This document shows positions 12,437 through 24,888 of a stretch of DNA of 64,000 bases, piece by piece. Under the pieces are notes generated by a model, which saw only the letters and a program-made list of their open reading frames with translations, was not told where the DNA came from and searched no databases. Position 1 is the stretch's first letter. Every line of letters starts with the position of its first letter. The stretch is from Moniliella sp. 'wahieum' (Eukaryota; Basidiomycota; Moniliellomycetes; Moniliellales; Moniliellaceae), in contig RSEE01000073.1 of assembly GCA_003971905.1 (NCBI GenBank), forward strand, positions 1 to 64,000. Direction: 5' to 3'. The translations under genes were made by a program, and so were the position numbers.

Positions 12437-12616
12437 TGTAACAGTCGGGGCTAAACGAGGGAGACCAAGGTCCTGTCAGAGGCGGGGGAAAGGCAAGATC
12501 GTCGTGGGAGGAAACAGAAGGCATCAGGCAGAGAACAGAAGCAAAAGGGAAGGGAAAGAGCGAGAGACACAGGATGCGGAATTGGAAATTGGAGCGAGCT
12601 TAGTCATTCGGTGACA
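12437..12616 (-). repeat. LTR of the chromovirus (3' LTR in element sense)
   Basis: Begins TGTAACAG and ends GGTGACA on the plus strand, giving the standard TG...CA ends. It matches 17901-18082 almost perfectly. Directly beyond it, at about 12617-12628, the element-sense strand reads AAAGGGGGCAA, a polypurine tract in the expected place. Confidence 0.93.
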
Positions 12617-15600
12617 TTGCCCCCTTTCAGACCTCACCTCCCCGGCTTCGGAGGAGGCGGGCAAGGGCAATGCGACGGGAGCGGGAAACAGGCTTGTCGG
12701 GGTACATCGCATGGAAACGAACCACCGCGTCGGCGTCGTGGGACATGTCCGCGGCTGGCACCCACTCCCGCTCGTGGACCGGGTAGCCTCGGAAATGGAC
12801 AAAGTACTCGAGACGTCCACCGCGACCCTTACGGCGGGAGTCAAGAACCTCTTGGACCTCGTGATGAACCGCCCCATCGTCGGCATACTCGGGAAGGGGG
12901 GGAGGGGGCTCGACCAAGCGGTTAGAGACCTCGTCGCCTGGGCTATAGGCGCGCAACCGGGAGACGTGGAACACATCGTGAATGTGAAGCCAATCAGGCA
13001 AGCGAACCTGGTACGCAGCACGTCCGACAGCACGGACAATGGGAAAGGGACCAAGGTAGCGATAATCCAACCCGTCGGAGGGACGTTGGGTGGATAAGTA
13101 GCCATCGCGCCGAACCAAAACCGGTTGATCAACTTCAAAGGTGTCGGCCTCGGTGCGATGCTGATCAGCGTAGTGCCGATACCGCTCCTGGGCAGCGGCC
13201 AGCGTCTTCCGAGCTACGGCCTGGGCCGAACGGAGGCCCTCGAGGTACGATGCAGCGTCCGGCACGGCCGACGACGCAGCCGCCAACTCACCGCGGGGCG
13301 AGTAGCCATACGTAAGGAAAAAGGGGGACGCGCCTGTGCTGGAGTGGGGAGAAGAGTTGTAAGCAAACTCGGCCGTGGGAAGAAGATCAATCCAGTTTGA
13401 CTGCTGCTCATCCAGGTAGCAACGAAGGTACTGCTCGAGCACCTGGTTCACTCTCTCCGTCTGCCCGTCCGATTGGGGGTGAGACGCCGTGCTGAGGCTC
13501 GAGTGGATGCCCAAGTCACTGCACAGGGCCCTCCAAAAGTGGCTCGTAAAGGTAGGACCACGGTCGCTGACCAAGTCGCGCGGCAACCCATGGTAGCGGA
13601 AAACGTGGTGAACAAACTGGTGGGCAAGCCGCGGCGCCGTGTCCGTTGTGTGGGCAGGAATGAAATGCGCCATCTTAGTGAACCTGTCCACCACGACCAA
13701 GATGGCATCGAACCCCTTCGAGGGTGGAAGCTGGGTGATGTGATCCATCGTTAAATGAGTCCACGGGCCTTGAGGTGGGGCCAAGGGTTGAAGCAAGCCA
13801 GCGGGAGGACGCCGCGGCACTTTGGTCCGCTGACAACGGTCGCAAGAGCGCACATATGCCCACACGTCGGCCGACAGGCGGGGCCACCAATACTGCGACC
13901 GCACACGCAACCGAGTCTTGTCCCGCCCTTCGTGTCCTGCCAGCGCGGAGTCGTGGGCCTGGAAAAGGACAGCCGCGCGGAGGGGGGCATCGGGGGGACA
14001 TAGATCTGCTCACCATGCCACAGGAGGCCATCGCGAACGGTAAGAGCATGACGGGGGGGTCGCGGGGAGGTCGCAACGGCCCAACGGGGGTCGCGGGGGC
14101 ACCAAATCGCGGATGCGCTGCTGGATATCGTCGGCCGACAAGCGCGCACCAACGGCGCGTCGGGTGAGTGGACATGAGCTCGAGCACGCAGCCGAACGCT
14201 CAGAGACAGGCTCCAGCAGGGTCTGGGGGGCAGCCTCGGCAGGGCGAGAGCCGATGGAAAGATCGGGGCGACGGGACAAGCCATCAGCGGCAGCATTCTT
14301 CGTCCCGGAGCGAAACACCATGAGTAGCCGGTAGGGCGACAAGGTCTGACGCCACCGGCCCTGCCGGCGGTTCAGGAGGCGCGGCCGGCGGAAGGTAGCG
14401 ATCGCCTCGTGGTCCGTAAGCACCTGGACCGTATCGACGCTCTCAACATAGTGGCGCCACACTTCGACGGCCGCCACAATGGCAAGCACCTCCTTCTCAG
14501 ACGTGGTATAGTGAGTTCGGCTGCGACAAGCTTGCGGGAATGGAAGGCGACAGGCCGCCAACGACCATGTTCGTCCTGCTGGGCCAGCACGGCACCCAAG
14601 GCGGCATCCGATGCGTCAGTCTCAATGCGGAGTGGCCGACTGGGGTCAAAATGGCAAATGACATGGGGAGAAGCGAAGGCCCTCTTGAGGTCGTCGAAGG
14701 CGCTTTGGCAGGCAGGCGTCCAATCAAACCGCTGTGTCTTGCGGGTGAGGTCGGAAAGGGGTGCCGAAATGCGGGCATAGGAGCGAATGAAGTGGCGATA
14801 GTAATTGGCAAACCCAAGGAACACCTGAACTTGGCGACTGGTCTTGGGCGTCGGCCATGCTTTGATCGCTTCCACCTTAGCAGGATCCATTCCGATCCCC
14901 GTGGGCGCGAAACGACATAGCCCAAATACTCAGTCTGGGATGTGTGGAACTGGCACTTGTCCGGATTAAGGTAAAGCCTTGCGCGCTGCAGACGCCGCAA
15001 CACCTCGGCAACATGCTCCTCGTGTGCCTTCTCGTCCGACGAGAATACCAAGATATCGTCCAAATATGCCAGCACCGAGACGTCGAGGAGGTCCCGGAGG
15101 AGATCATTATGGCTTGGAAAGTGGCGGGCGCGTTACAGAGACCGAACGGCATGACGAGCGACTCAAAGTGACCATACCGGGTACGAAAAGCCGTCTTGTA
15201 CTCATCGCCCTCCTTGACCCTCAAAAGGTTGTACGCCCCACGGAGGTCAAGCTTGGTAAAAACGCGAGCCCCGGACAAGCGATCGAGCGAGTCACTAATC
15301 AAGGGGAGGGCCATACGATTCTTGATGGTAATGGAGTTGAGGGCACGATAGTCTACACACAGTCGGAGCGAGCCATCCTTCTTCTTAACAAAGAGAACAC
15401 CCGCCCCAAACGGCGATTTAGACGGGCGAATGAACCCAGAGGCCAAATTTTCGTCAATCCAACGGCCCAGGGCATCCATCTCGCCCGTAGAGAGGGGATA
15501 GAGACGAGTGAAGGTGGGAGTAGCGCCGGGCACGAGGTCGATCGAATGGTCGGCCGCACGATGGGTGGGAAGCGTCTTGGCGCCAGACTTGGAGAAGGGC

Positions 15601-17900
15601 ATCAAGATAGGCATGGTAGCGGGTAGGCACCGTTTTCCGGACGTGGTCGACATACTCCGGGGTGTCAAACTCGTCAGGGAACACTGGCTCTGGACCCTCT
15701 GCAACGGAAACAGACGAAATGACCAAAGCTGGGTCACTGGGACGGGCAACGCATACCTCGGTGTTGGGATCGGCGGCCACCTCTCCTTCAAACTGTTCCA
15801 AGGAAAGGAGGTCAATCGGCACGCTAGGGGGAAGGGAGGACTGGGGAGGGGTGGTGGTACCGGAGGGTGAGGAGCGAAGACGCGTACCTTGGGGAGGGGG
15901 GGACTGGTTTGAAGGTGGAGGCACAGACTGGTACGGAAGCTGAGAGGGGGACTGCGGCGGATGTGGGGAAGGGGAGAACTGGTTGGGGAGATGCTGGTGC
16001 TGGTACTGGTGCTGGTGCTGGGCGGGTGCTGGTGCTGGTGCTGGTGCTGGTGCTGGTGCTGGGGTTGGGGTTGGCAATGCTCGCGGCACTGCGGATTGTC
16101 GAAATGCAAAGTGTGCGAGGGGTAGTCGGTGGAAGGGTTGTGGGCCTCGAGAAAGGGGAGACCAAGAATCAAGGGATGGTGGAGGGAGGTGAGGAAAAAT
16201 TCCTCGGTCGACACATGCGAGCCGACCGCGACGGATGCCTCCACCGCCCGGGTCACCAGACCCGAAGAGATGGGGCGTCCGTCAACTACGCGGACTGACA
16301 AGGGCGACTCCAGCGGATGGGCAAGCAGGCCGTGTCGGTGGGCGAAGACACGATCCATAAAGACGCTGTTGGCACCAGAGTCAATCAGGGCAAGAACCGG
16401 GATCGGAGCTGGGGACGGGGACGAGGACGAAGAACCAGGGCGCAAGTGAACAAGTACCGTGAAAGAACCAGGCGAAGGCCGACTGGGCCCGACGGCCGCC
16501 TCAGACAGCACCAGCCGTGGAGGAGTCGGACTGTTGAGGCGGGGGCGAGCTGGCAAGCGGGCAGCGGGCAATGCGGTGGTCACGGGAGCCGCAACAGTAG
16601 CAGGATCCTTCCGCCCTGCGCTCCCGATATCGTGCTGCTCTCGCTGTGGCCTGCGCCTCGGCTGCGCTAAGGTCCATGGGCTCGGGTTCGGCCGGCGAGG
16701 GCCGAAAAAACTGGCTCCCGCTCGGAGCCTGAGAAGCCCTACTAACGCCGCGCATACCCAACGTCTGGGACTCGTCGATATCGATGGCCGCAGTGCGCAG
16801 CTGCTCAAACGACAGCCGATTGACGTGTGTAGACTCACCACGAGCAGCAAGACCGTCCCGCACCTTGGGTTTCAGCCCATACAGAAAGTCCCAATAGTAC
16901 TGCTCATGAGGGGCATTGGGGCTCCAGCATCGCAGCAGACGCACAAATTGAGCGGCATAGTCGGCAGCCGACCCGGTCTGAGTGAGCGCCCGATACTCCA
17001 CATACGCTGACTGCTGCGGGTTACGTTCACCCCATTCGGTCAAAAACGCAGTCCGAAAGGCAGGCCACGACTGGAGGTCAGGGGAGGTGCGCTGAGCCAA
17101 CGGCAGTTCGGGCTCCGACCCGTACTGCCGGAGCCACCGAAGCGCCTCGCCTTGCATCAATCCCATGAACCGGTCAATCTTCTCCGCATCGTCGACGTGG
17201 CGACCGAGGGCGACGCGGGCGTAGATCTCAAAGGAAGTAACGACCTCTTCAGCCGAGATGCGGTCACTTGCTGTGGGTGAGCACTGGAGGACGGACGGAA
17301 ATGGACAGGCTCGAACATCTTGAGGTCGCGAGACGCGGGTGCCGGCTGGGACGGGGCGCTCTCGGAGGCGGAAAGGGCGGGGCCTTGCACGTTGGCGGAA
17401 CCACCGCTAGCAGCAGCGCGCGCTTGCTCTGCCGTCTGTGAGAGCTGCAGCATCTCAACAGCCGCTGCAGCCTCCGCCCGTTTCTCCTCCAGCATGGCCT
17501 CCCGCCGGAACTGAGTGTGGGCGCGATCGACTCGAATCTTCTCGGCCTCGTGGGCATTGTCGTCGCGAATCTTCTCGGCCTCGTAGGCCCGTTCCTCGCG
17601 GAGCTCTCCGCCTGCAGCCGACGAGCCGCGCGAGCATCATTCAACTCGTCCAGCGCGATTGCAGAAGCGGGGGGTCCAGCCATGGAAGATGGGTCTTGGG
17701 CCATCGGAGCGGCGGGGGTGTACCATTCTGCCTCCTCGCCACCGCCAGCACCGCCGCCATCGCCGCCATCACGAGGCATCCAATGCGTAACGGCCACTGC
17801 GGCGCACGGGGGGGTTACTGGTAGGGTTGCTGAGATTCTGCTGGTCGGGGGTCGCGGACATCTTGGTCGGGCTCGTCTGATTGGCGTTGACGAACGATAA

Positions 17901-18082
17901 TGTAACAGTCGGGGCTAAACGAGGGAGACCAAGGTCCTGTCAGAGGCGGGGGAAAGGCAAGATCGTTCGTGGGAGGAAACAGAAGGCATCAGGCAGAGAA
18001 CAGAAGCAAAAGGGAAGGGGGAAGAGCGAGAGACACAGGATGCGGAATTGGAAATTGGAGCGAGCTTAGTCATTCGGTGACA
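17901..18082 (-). repeat. LTR of the chromovirus (5' LTR in element sense)
   Basis: Second LTR copy, same TG...CA ends, with target duplication GTAGC directly after it. The primer-binding region next to it in element sense (17900 downwards) does not begin TGG, as it would for most tRNA primers. Confidence 0.93.
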
Positions 18083-19315
18083 GTAGCACACCTGTCGAAC
18101 ACCGGAATCGCATCATACTTCGCCCCACACCAGAAGGGTATCTGGCTTGGTAACCCTGGATCCACCCTACGAAAAGTAACCGGCAGTGACTATCAATTCA
18201 CGATCTTACACAACCCGCGTACGCCACCCACACCCCTGCGGGCCATGGCGACCAAACCAATCAAACCGGCCGACCCACCCTCAACTCCAAACCCCCTCGC
18301 AGCATCCTGGCCCTGGACCACGTCTTAAAGCCCACAAACGCTGGAACCACGCGGCCATCGACCTCCTTCCCTGGCTCACACGATCGGAAACCGCAGGCCT
18401 CCGCGTCACAGCCAAGCATATCTCCCTCTGTCGCTCAGAGTGGGATTGCCCAACATGCGCGGTGGCGTTAGCGACAGCATCGCCCATCCGAGCCGGGATC
18501 GCCTCCGATCCAAAAGACCTTTCGAGGTCCTCCACGTCGACGTAGTAGACCTCCCCCGGGTAACCGGCATGGGGCACGGATACGCCCTCGTCGCCGTTGA
18601 TGACTTCACGCGGTACGTCTTCACCACAGCGATCCCGACAAAGGGCGCTGCAACGAAGGAACTGCGGAACCTCATATTGCGGGAGCAACGCTACGGCCCG
18701 GACAGACTGCTGCGGGACTTTGCGCACGGACAACGCCCCCGAATTGACAAGCGCACTGCAACCCTTCCTGGACGAGCAAGGCATCACGTCAGAACGGACA
18801 ATCCCGGGGCAGAGTGCTAGCAACGGTGTGGCTGAGCGTGCCATCCGAACCTTAACGACTCGTGCAAGGCAGTTACTCTTGGGTACAGGTCTTCCGACGT
18901 CGGATGGGAACACAGCCTCCACGCTGCGTGCTTCACCCAAAACCAAATGCCACTCAAAACATCCGGGGAGGACAACAAATCGCGATTTGAGCGATACAAA
19001 GCCACGCATACTCGTTACCGATGCAACCCTTTGGCCGCGTTGCATACCTCCACCTGCCCGAGTCACGCCGCGAGCACAAGCTTAGCGCGCGGGCAGAGGA
19101 AGGTATGCTGGTAGGATACCACCATCAGCGCGGATCAAAGGGATGGCTCTTCGCCACATACCAACCATCCCTGGGTACCTTCACCTACCGCTGGAGCGAG
19201 GCGACATCGATGGTGCTAGAAGGTAGTAGTAAAATGTAATACCATAGTAACCAGGGAGAGCGAGCATAGGAGGATGAGATTCGTCAGATACGTCGGCCAT
19301 GGGCACGTCAATGAC

Positions 19316-19424
19316 GTTTCTGACGTTCAAGGGGGTGACGTCGGCGATATAACTGACCTGCAGGGGGATGACATCGAGGACATATCTGACGTTCAGGGTG
19401 GTGACATCGACGACGTCACTGACC
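19316..19424. repeat. 33-bp minisatellite, about 3.3 copies
   Basis: Three 33-base units (19316-19348, 19349-19381, 19382-19414) and a partial fourth. Each has the frame CTGAC...CAGGG...TGACATCGA.GAC. In one plus frame it encodes an acidic 11-residue repeat (VSDVQGGDVGD-like). It lies just beyond the end of the copia fossil and is probably non-coding. Confidence 0.7.
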
Positions 19425-20482
19425 GCAGCGCGCTGACAGAATTGCCTCACCCGCGACAAATTACTCCTCTGACATTTTTGAAGGTATTTTATATCATAAA
19501 CATAAAAGATGTCTTTTCGTGATCCGCTGTGTACTCACGTGAGTTTCCACGGGTAACGGCAACCTTGCTTAATGGTGCCGAAGGGTAGGAGGTCAATCTT
19601 CTAGTTCGTCAAGGGAACGAAAAACAGAAGCGCGAGCTTCGTACCAAACAGCTGTGGTCCCTTTGCTTTACTAGCGGTTTTACTCTTCGAACTGGGGTTC
19701 TAGCGAGGCCGATGTTTGAAGAGGAGGTCGTAGAACAAGCCGATTAGCCATTTGCCTCCAATGAATTCCTAGTCAATGCGGACAGAGCTAGTAGTCTTTG
19801 TATAGGCTGGCAATGGCCCGCGAGCTACTATGCAATAGGTAGCGGCCAAGAGATGGTCTGTTGCGAGACCTAGTTAGGGTTACTACTGGAAGCGAACAGG
19901 GTGCCATAAGCGTCAGCGATGCCAACCGGTAACGTTTCCAGTAACTAGTAACTCCTGTCCATCGCGCTGAGACAATCCACGGCCAACTTTTTGGGGATGG
20001 AAAGGCATTCTCTGGGAGCTACGGAGGAGGGCTACAGCCCCAGGGAATAGAACTAGCTCTGGAAAGCTCCGTCGGAGTCCGTCAAAACTCTCTCAACTCT
20101 TAATTTGGGCTGTGGGCATCCTCTTAATTTAGGCTGTGGGCATCATGTCCTTAAAACAGAGGGGTCCGTAATGACCGTCAACAGATGTATATTATGGTGT
20201 AGCCCCGATCAGTGCTACCATAGGTATAGTGGAATGCCCATGAGGACATAGTATACCAAAAAAAACTCACATGTGATTGAAAGCAATCAGCTGGCGAATC
20301 AACACACTCGCGCAGTTACAAGTGGCACAGGGAAGGAAAACGGGGATGAAACAAGTAAGTGAATCAAAGATGACGGAACAAATACCGAGAAACCCACCAG
20401 CCCAACATATTCATACTCATGTGGTATGGGATATGAGGTAGGGTGTCTTCACCCATCTTCCCAACCTCCCAACCTCCCTCCA
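19425..20482. other. Intergenic stretch, no gene seen
   Basis: No supported coding region. It contains a 24-base tandem duplication at 20098-20145 (units ending GGCTGTGGGCATC). Otherwise nothing recognised. Confidence 0.5.
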
Positions 20483-23402
20483 TCACGACCGGTTGGTGCT
20501 ACCGTTGGTGATCCGCGGCACACACCACCCAGTATTAGTCAATGGAAATTTGGCATCCACACCCGCGCACACTGTCCCATTGGGTGTCGGGGCAAATGGG
20601 ACTGGGCCGATCGTACCTTCGATATAGGTCAGATTCCCCCATTTTTGTCGTGTGTTGCTGTTGAGTGGTGACCCATCAATATATCCATTCATGGCGTCGT
20701 TAGCGAAGCCTTGATCCTGCCAGATGGCCATAACGATCACGCAAGTGATAGATGAGCCGAGTGACAGCGCTCCAGAAAGGGTATACTTCATCCTGTAGTG
20801 ACATAGTACAGAGGGGAGAAGAAGTGAGTCTTGTGGCAAGAACAACCGAGCCAGGAGCGTGGGGATACGTACGAGAGCCAATAGTTGTGTTGCCGCGCAC
20901 GACTAAAACAGCAGAAAAAGAGTAGACCAAAGAAAACCCAGGATGTGTAGCTAATCGACTTGTTGGAGGTCCAATCAGAGATGCACCCAAAAATCACCGG
21001 CACAACGATCCAGGCTGGTGTAAAACGGTAAATCACCGCCGCCAGAGTGATAGGGCATAGACAGGGAGGGGAAGGAAGGCACCAACCAGGAACCCATACA
21101 AGGTCCAAGAGTAAAGTTGCAGGAAGCCAACGTAAGACCCCACCCCGCCCCAGTATTATATCGTTTTGGTATGCACCCGAATTGGACGCAGTATAAGAGT
21201 TGGTTGACAAGGGTTGAGTGATGATTCCTGCTGGGGCGGAAGTGACTCCTAGCGCGTCACTGGATCCATTCTCTTCGGCTGTGCCTTGTTTGATCCAAAA
21301 CACAGCATGAACCAAGCCACAGGCAATCTGCACGCCAACTTGGGTAAGAAAATTGACACGCGGTGGAATCTTGAAGTAATGGCACAGTTTGGATCCACCA
21401 GCAAATAATGCGGCCTGATGGATGACGTTGTTACTGAACAGGCTGAACAAAACGAGGCTGGTGGTGTTGTGCTCAAAAGAAGTCCTGCAACGAGGCATGA
21501 AAAGTGACGAAGGGAGACTTGGACCCCCGTGATGGCCTGGACCAGGCAGATCGGAACGACAAAAACAGAGGCTATAAGAAGAGCGACGAACAAGCCCCAC
21601 ACCGGGAACCCTGTCTGGTACGCGTGCACTGCCGGAATACAAACAGCAATGCTTACGCAGAAGAGCCCAAGGCTCCACCCAATGGGCACTTGCTTGTAGT
21701 TAGTAAGGATGGCCCGTGTGTGGGGGTCGTACGCGCTAGCTGGCTTTTGCTGTAACCAATTGCGAATATCCGCCCCATGGAAAAGCCCGACATGCACCAA
21801 CACGGACGATACTGCAATAAAGGAAAAGAAGATGGCCACAACACCCATGGCGGACAGATATGGAAACGAGTATGAGTTGTACTCATTGGAATCAAACCGA
21901 AAAGGTTCCTCTAGAGAACGGTTGCTGGCGTGTAGACTGAGATACAGGTACTCCGCTGCCATGAAATCGAATGGGCTTGTAGTCGAGAAGGGAATATGGC
22001 CCATGTGGTGGATGTTGGTACACATGAGAGCTACGCCGATTACGCATCCTCCCAAAATGATCCCGACCAACACGCACACCAAGACGTACGGTGGCACAAT
22101 TAAGGGAGATAACCCTTTCGCCGTCACAACCTCGTACCAATCGAATGTGAGCATATGTAGGCCCAGTCCGCTGTCGCCGCCAAAGATGAGGTTGATGGCA
22201 AACGAATCTGGCGCTATCCAAGGTAAGAAGCTGAATGTTCGCATTGGCGTGAAAAACAACCGTGGTACCAATTCCCATACCGCGATGAGCACCAGCACGC
22301 CCCAGAACACGTATCGCATATGCCAATGGGTGGCGCGGATCCCATGCAGAGCAGTCAGCACAGCCGAAGTCTCCAGCTGCACGGGCCAGACCAGCGGCTC
22401 AGGCCACAGACCAGCACCTTGTGGGCCAGATTGGCCAGAGGAAAGCCGAGGAGGGGGGCACCAATGGAGAGAAGAAAGATGAACCCTCGTTTCCAAAGTG
22501 TCAACTCTCCGGGGAGGGAATCATAATCTGAGGTTACATAATTTGCGTTCACTAAAGCGGTAAGCATGAAGAGGGTCTGGTTGGGGCCAGTGGTGATGCC
22601 CGCAATAACGGTAAGCAGCCTGCGAGAGACCAAAGTTAGAGCAGCTGTGGAATAACAGAGAAATATGGTGAGGGCGTCAGGATGATCCCAAACGTACGCA
22701 TGCTCCTTGCAGTTGAAAGGCCCGGGATTGAAGAAATGTTTGAAGGGCCAGTGGTCGGGGGTACGGCACCTTGGACAAAAGGGTACCCAGCCCATAAGCA
22801 AACGGCTGAATAAAGACGGACCCTATCAATGTCGAAGCGTCGCCAAGAGAAAAGACAACATCCAACTCAAAGTACAAGACCGAGAGGCCGACAGTGATCA
22901 AGGATCCCATGAACCAAACACGTACCGTGTTAATTGGTAAGGAAGGATCGTCCTGATTGGGGACTGTGGCGCGAACTTCAGGTAGAGAAGATATGGATTG
23001 GTTAAAATTGGCGTCATCATCATCGGCCGTGGAGATAGAAGTGTCGCGGAGGGAGATGTTTTTGCATTGGATACTGTCCTTGTTCATATCCATATCGTTG
23101 TCAGGACGGCGATGGAACATCTCCAACAGGTGCAATCTGTCATCAGGATTGATGGTGGCATCCTCCGGCATGTGTCCAAGCAAATATGTCCGCAAGTAGT
23201 TGCTCGTGTCGAAGGATCCGGGACGGATAGAGTCCTGGCGGCGGTTGGATGTGGGATCGTCATCAGCGGGAGGAGCATCAATGGCACCTTCTAATGATTC
23301 TCGATCAAAGTCTTCAGAATCGGAGAGTCCCTCCGGCGGGTTCGGCATGGACAATAACGATAATGGGCCGGTGGCCTCGGCGTCGACCTTGGTACTCCAC
23401 AT
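20483..23402 (-). pseudogene. OPT-family oligopeptide transporter, frame-broken
   Basis: Reading the minus strand gives a full-length OPT transporter (proton-coupled uptake of small peptides or glutathione-like substrates across the plasma membrane): NPGPFNCKEHA, SPLIVPPYV-type loop, HYFKIPPRVNF, and a C-terminal tail. Two introns have good sites: 22697-22620 (78 bases, giving KEHA-LLTVIAGITTGPN) and 20872-20793 (80 bases, giving NYWLS-MKYTLSGAL). However, the frame changes at about 22757-22761 (extra base in a C run), 22401-22415 (two extra bases), 21471-21480, 21151-21163 and 21027-21045 without usable splice sites. At least five breaks over 2.9 kb mark a pseudogene. Start Met at 23402 (MWSTKVDAEATG) gives an acidic cytosolic N-terminus. 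The second OPT copy at 50763-53534 shares both introns. Confidence 0.8.
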
Positions 23403-24791
23403 CTTAGGAGGAGTAAGCGGCTCGAGGACAATGATGAAAGAAAGGGAGATAGTGGAGGCGGTAAGCACGAAGAGGGGTCCGGTGAGCTGGGCTCTGTTCT
23501 GTACCTAGCCAGCCTCTGTTCTTTTTATCGCCCCTGTATCTTTGGTCTACTCCTGGTAGGGGTGCGTCTGGGCTCTGGTTTGTCGGGACGTTGAACAAAC
23601 CCATGCACTCTGTTGTGTCTTAATAGCGGAGTATATCCCCATCGATCCTTGCAACTAAGATCCGGTCCCTTCCGCACGATCGAGGAGATCAATGGTGGGA
23701 GAGTAGGGTCCCTAACCGTATCCGGCTTCACTTATTTGGTCTTTGGGATCAGACCCTTGTAAGCTCTAAGTTTTGAGCTGTCGGATCTGAACGTCAATTT
23801 TCCATCTGGGGGCGTCATTCTCGCTGTGATATTTTCTCGTCCTTATACGTTACACGCCTTGCCTGTTTCTGTAGATAAGAGCGGGTACCCAGTGGCCTTG
23901 TTACTTAGAGCGTTTTTCATGCTTGACTGTTTCCATTCCCGACTGAGTATGGGAACCATTCCCTATAGTTTTGATCTGTGATCCGTTTTTACAGTCCTGT
24001 CGATCAGTCGCCATTATTCCGTATTCTTTCTTTGTTACATGCCAATTCCTTAACGCTCCTGTGGTTGTATATAGCCTTTAAGTCGTTCTTTAGTTTGTTA
24101 TTCACCCCTAACGAATCATTTCGGCTTCTCTTCATTTCGTCTTAAGTCATTTGATCTTTCATCTTTGTAACAGCATCCTTTTCAAATCCATCCTTGACCC
24201 ATTACAGGCAACTCCCACGGCGACCCTACAAGAGTGTAGTTGTACTTTGGCGCGGCCTGTCCGACCCTCTCTTTGCCTACGCCAATCTCGCGGCCAACCC
24301 TTCTCAGTACCACGAACTGACAGCACCGCGAAGCCTTTGGAACGCCGGGAGAAGGATGAGCTGCTTCGCCTGCTGGAACAAACAGAATGCGACAAGAACG
24401 CCAAGTATCAGGGACGCACTCAAGATCCGTTTTCCCCCTGGTTGTGACGACACGATGATACTACGGCACGAACTGACATCGGGCAAGATGCTGGCGCAGT
24501 CGAAGGATTTGACTAATATTAGATCCGGCGCGATCCATCACCCTGTGACAGATGGGGCGCATATACTATGTTTTGTAGAGAAGACGCTCCCGCAGTGTTT
24601 AGTATACAGTGTCCCAGTCGTGGATTAGGTGAAAATGCAGACAAAGAAGTTCTCAACACCCAGGATACACTTGCACTTGCGATACGGGCTCGGGACGGCA
24701 CCACACAGAGTTAAAAAGGTCAACTGGATCTGCTTCAAGGTGACCACTTTACCTTATGAATGTTTCACGCGTGCCCGTGTGTAGCCGTATG
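23403..24791. other. Intergenic, T-rich on the plus strand, no firm gene
   Basis: 23480-24190 is pyrimidine-rich with few reading frames. An ORF pair at 24151-24628 follows an acceptor-like site (CCATTACAG near 24200) and could be a small spliced gene, but no domain is recognised and the two frames conflict. Confidence 0.35.
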
Positions 24792-24888
24792 GGCGAGATA
24801 GCGAAGTGGTCTAACGCGCTGTGTTAAGGATGATCGTTGTCCGTAACCGCAGTCCTCCGGGGCGTGGGTTCGAATCCCACTCTCGTCA
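24792..24888 (+). tRNA. tRNA-Leu(AAG) with 17-base intron
   Basis: Acceptor GGCGAGA (24792-24798) pairs with TCTCGTC (24881-24887), with A discriminator at 24888. D arm contains AGTGGTCTAACG; the T arm is GTGGGTTCGAATCCCAC. Anticodon stem CTGTG pairs with CGCAG; the loop TTAAGG places anticodon AAG, which decodes leucine CUU/CUC. The 24 bases between the stem halves exceed a 7-base loop by 17, the expected position 37/38 intron. The long variable arm (TCCTCCGGGG) fits a class II Leu tRNA. A T-rich pol III terminator (GCTTTTCTTTTG) follows. Confidence 0.93.

Larger units (their letters stand above)
12437..18082 (-). mobile_element. Ty3/gypsy chromovirus nested in the copia fossil
   Basis: About 5.6 kb, complete in outline: two 180/182-base LTRs, gag (about 16500-17800) with a CxxCx4Hx4C zinc knuckle, protease (DSGA, about 16380), reverse transcriptase (about 14900-15500, YLDD box near 15065), RNase H (about 14600), integrase with HHCC and D,D,E regions (about 13000-13900) and a C-terminal chromodomain (about 12690-12830, FRGYPVHEREWVP). 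The order is that of chromoviruses. The coding regions are interrupted in roughly half a dozen places, so it is a fossil. The near-identical LTRs argue for a fairly recent insertion. It is flanked by the 5-base target duplication GTAGC (12432-12436 and 18083-18087). Confidence 0.92.
10930..19240 (+). mobile_element. Ty1/copia-type LTR retrotransposon fossil, interrupted
   Basis: The plus strand carries copia-order parts: a gag-like region (about 10930-12170), an aspartic-protease-like DSGA site (near 12215), then, beyond the nested chromovirus, a GAG-pre-integrase and integrase core (about 18190-19240) with the family's D, D and E regions. No reverse transcriptase or RNase H follows; the element stops near 19220. 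It is broken in several places and lacks its 3' half. No convincing LTR pair was found around it. It must be older than the chromovirus that split it. Confidence 0.8.

Noticed and set aside
12627-17800. Plus-strand ORFs of 100-215 residues
   Set aside because: They are antisense to the chromovirus coding strand and show no domains of their own.
10740-19560. Copia LTR pair
   Set aside because: Only a 10-base word (TCACGTGAGT) is shared between the two flanks at about 10753 and 19536, too short to call LTRs.
20483-23402. OPT copy as an intact multi-intron gene
   Set aside because: Alignment with the second OPT copy shows continuous homology across the frame changes, leaving no room for introns there.
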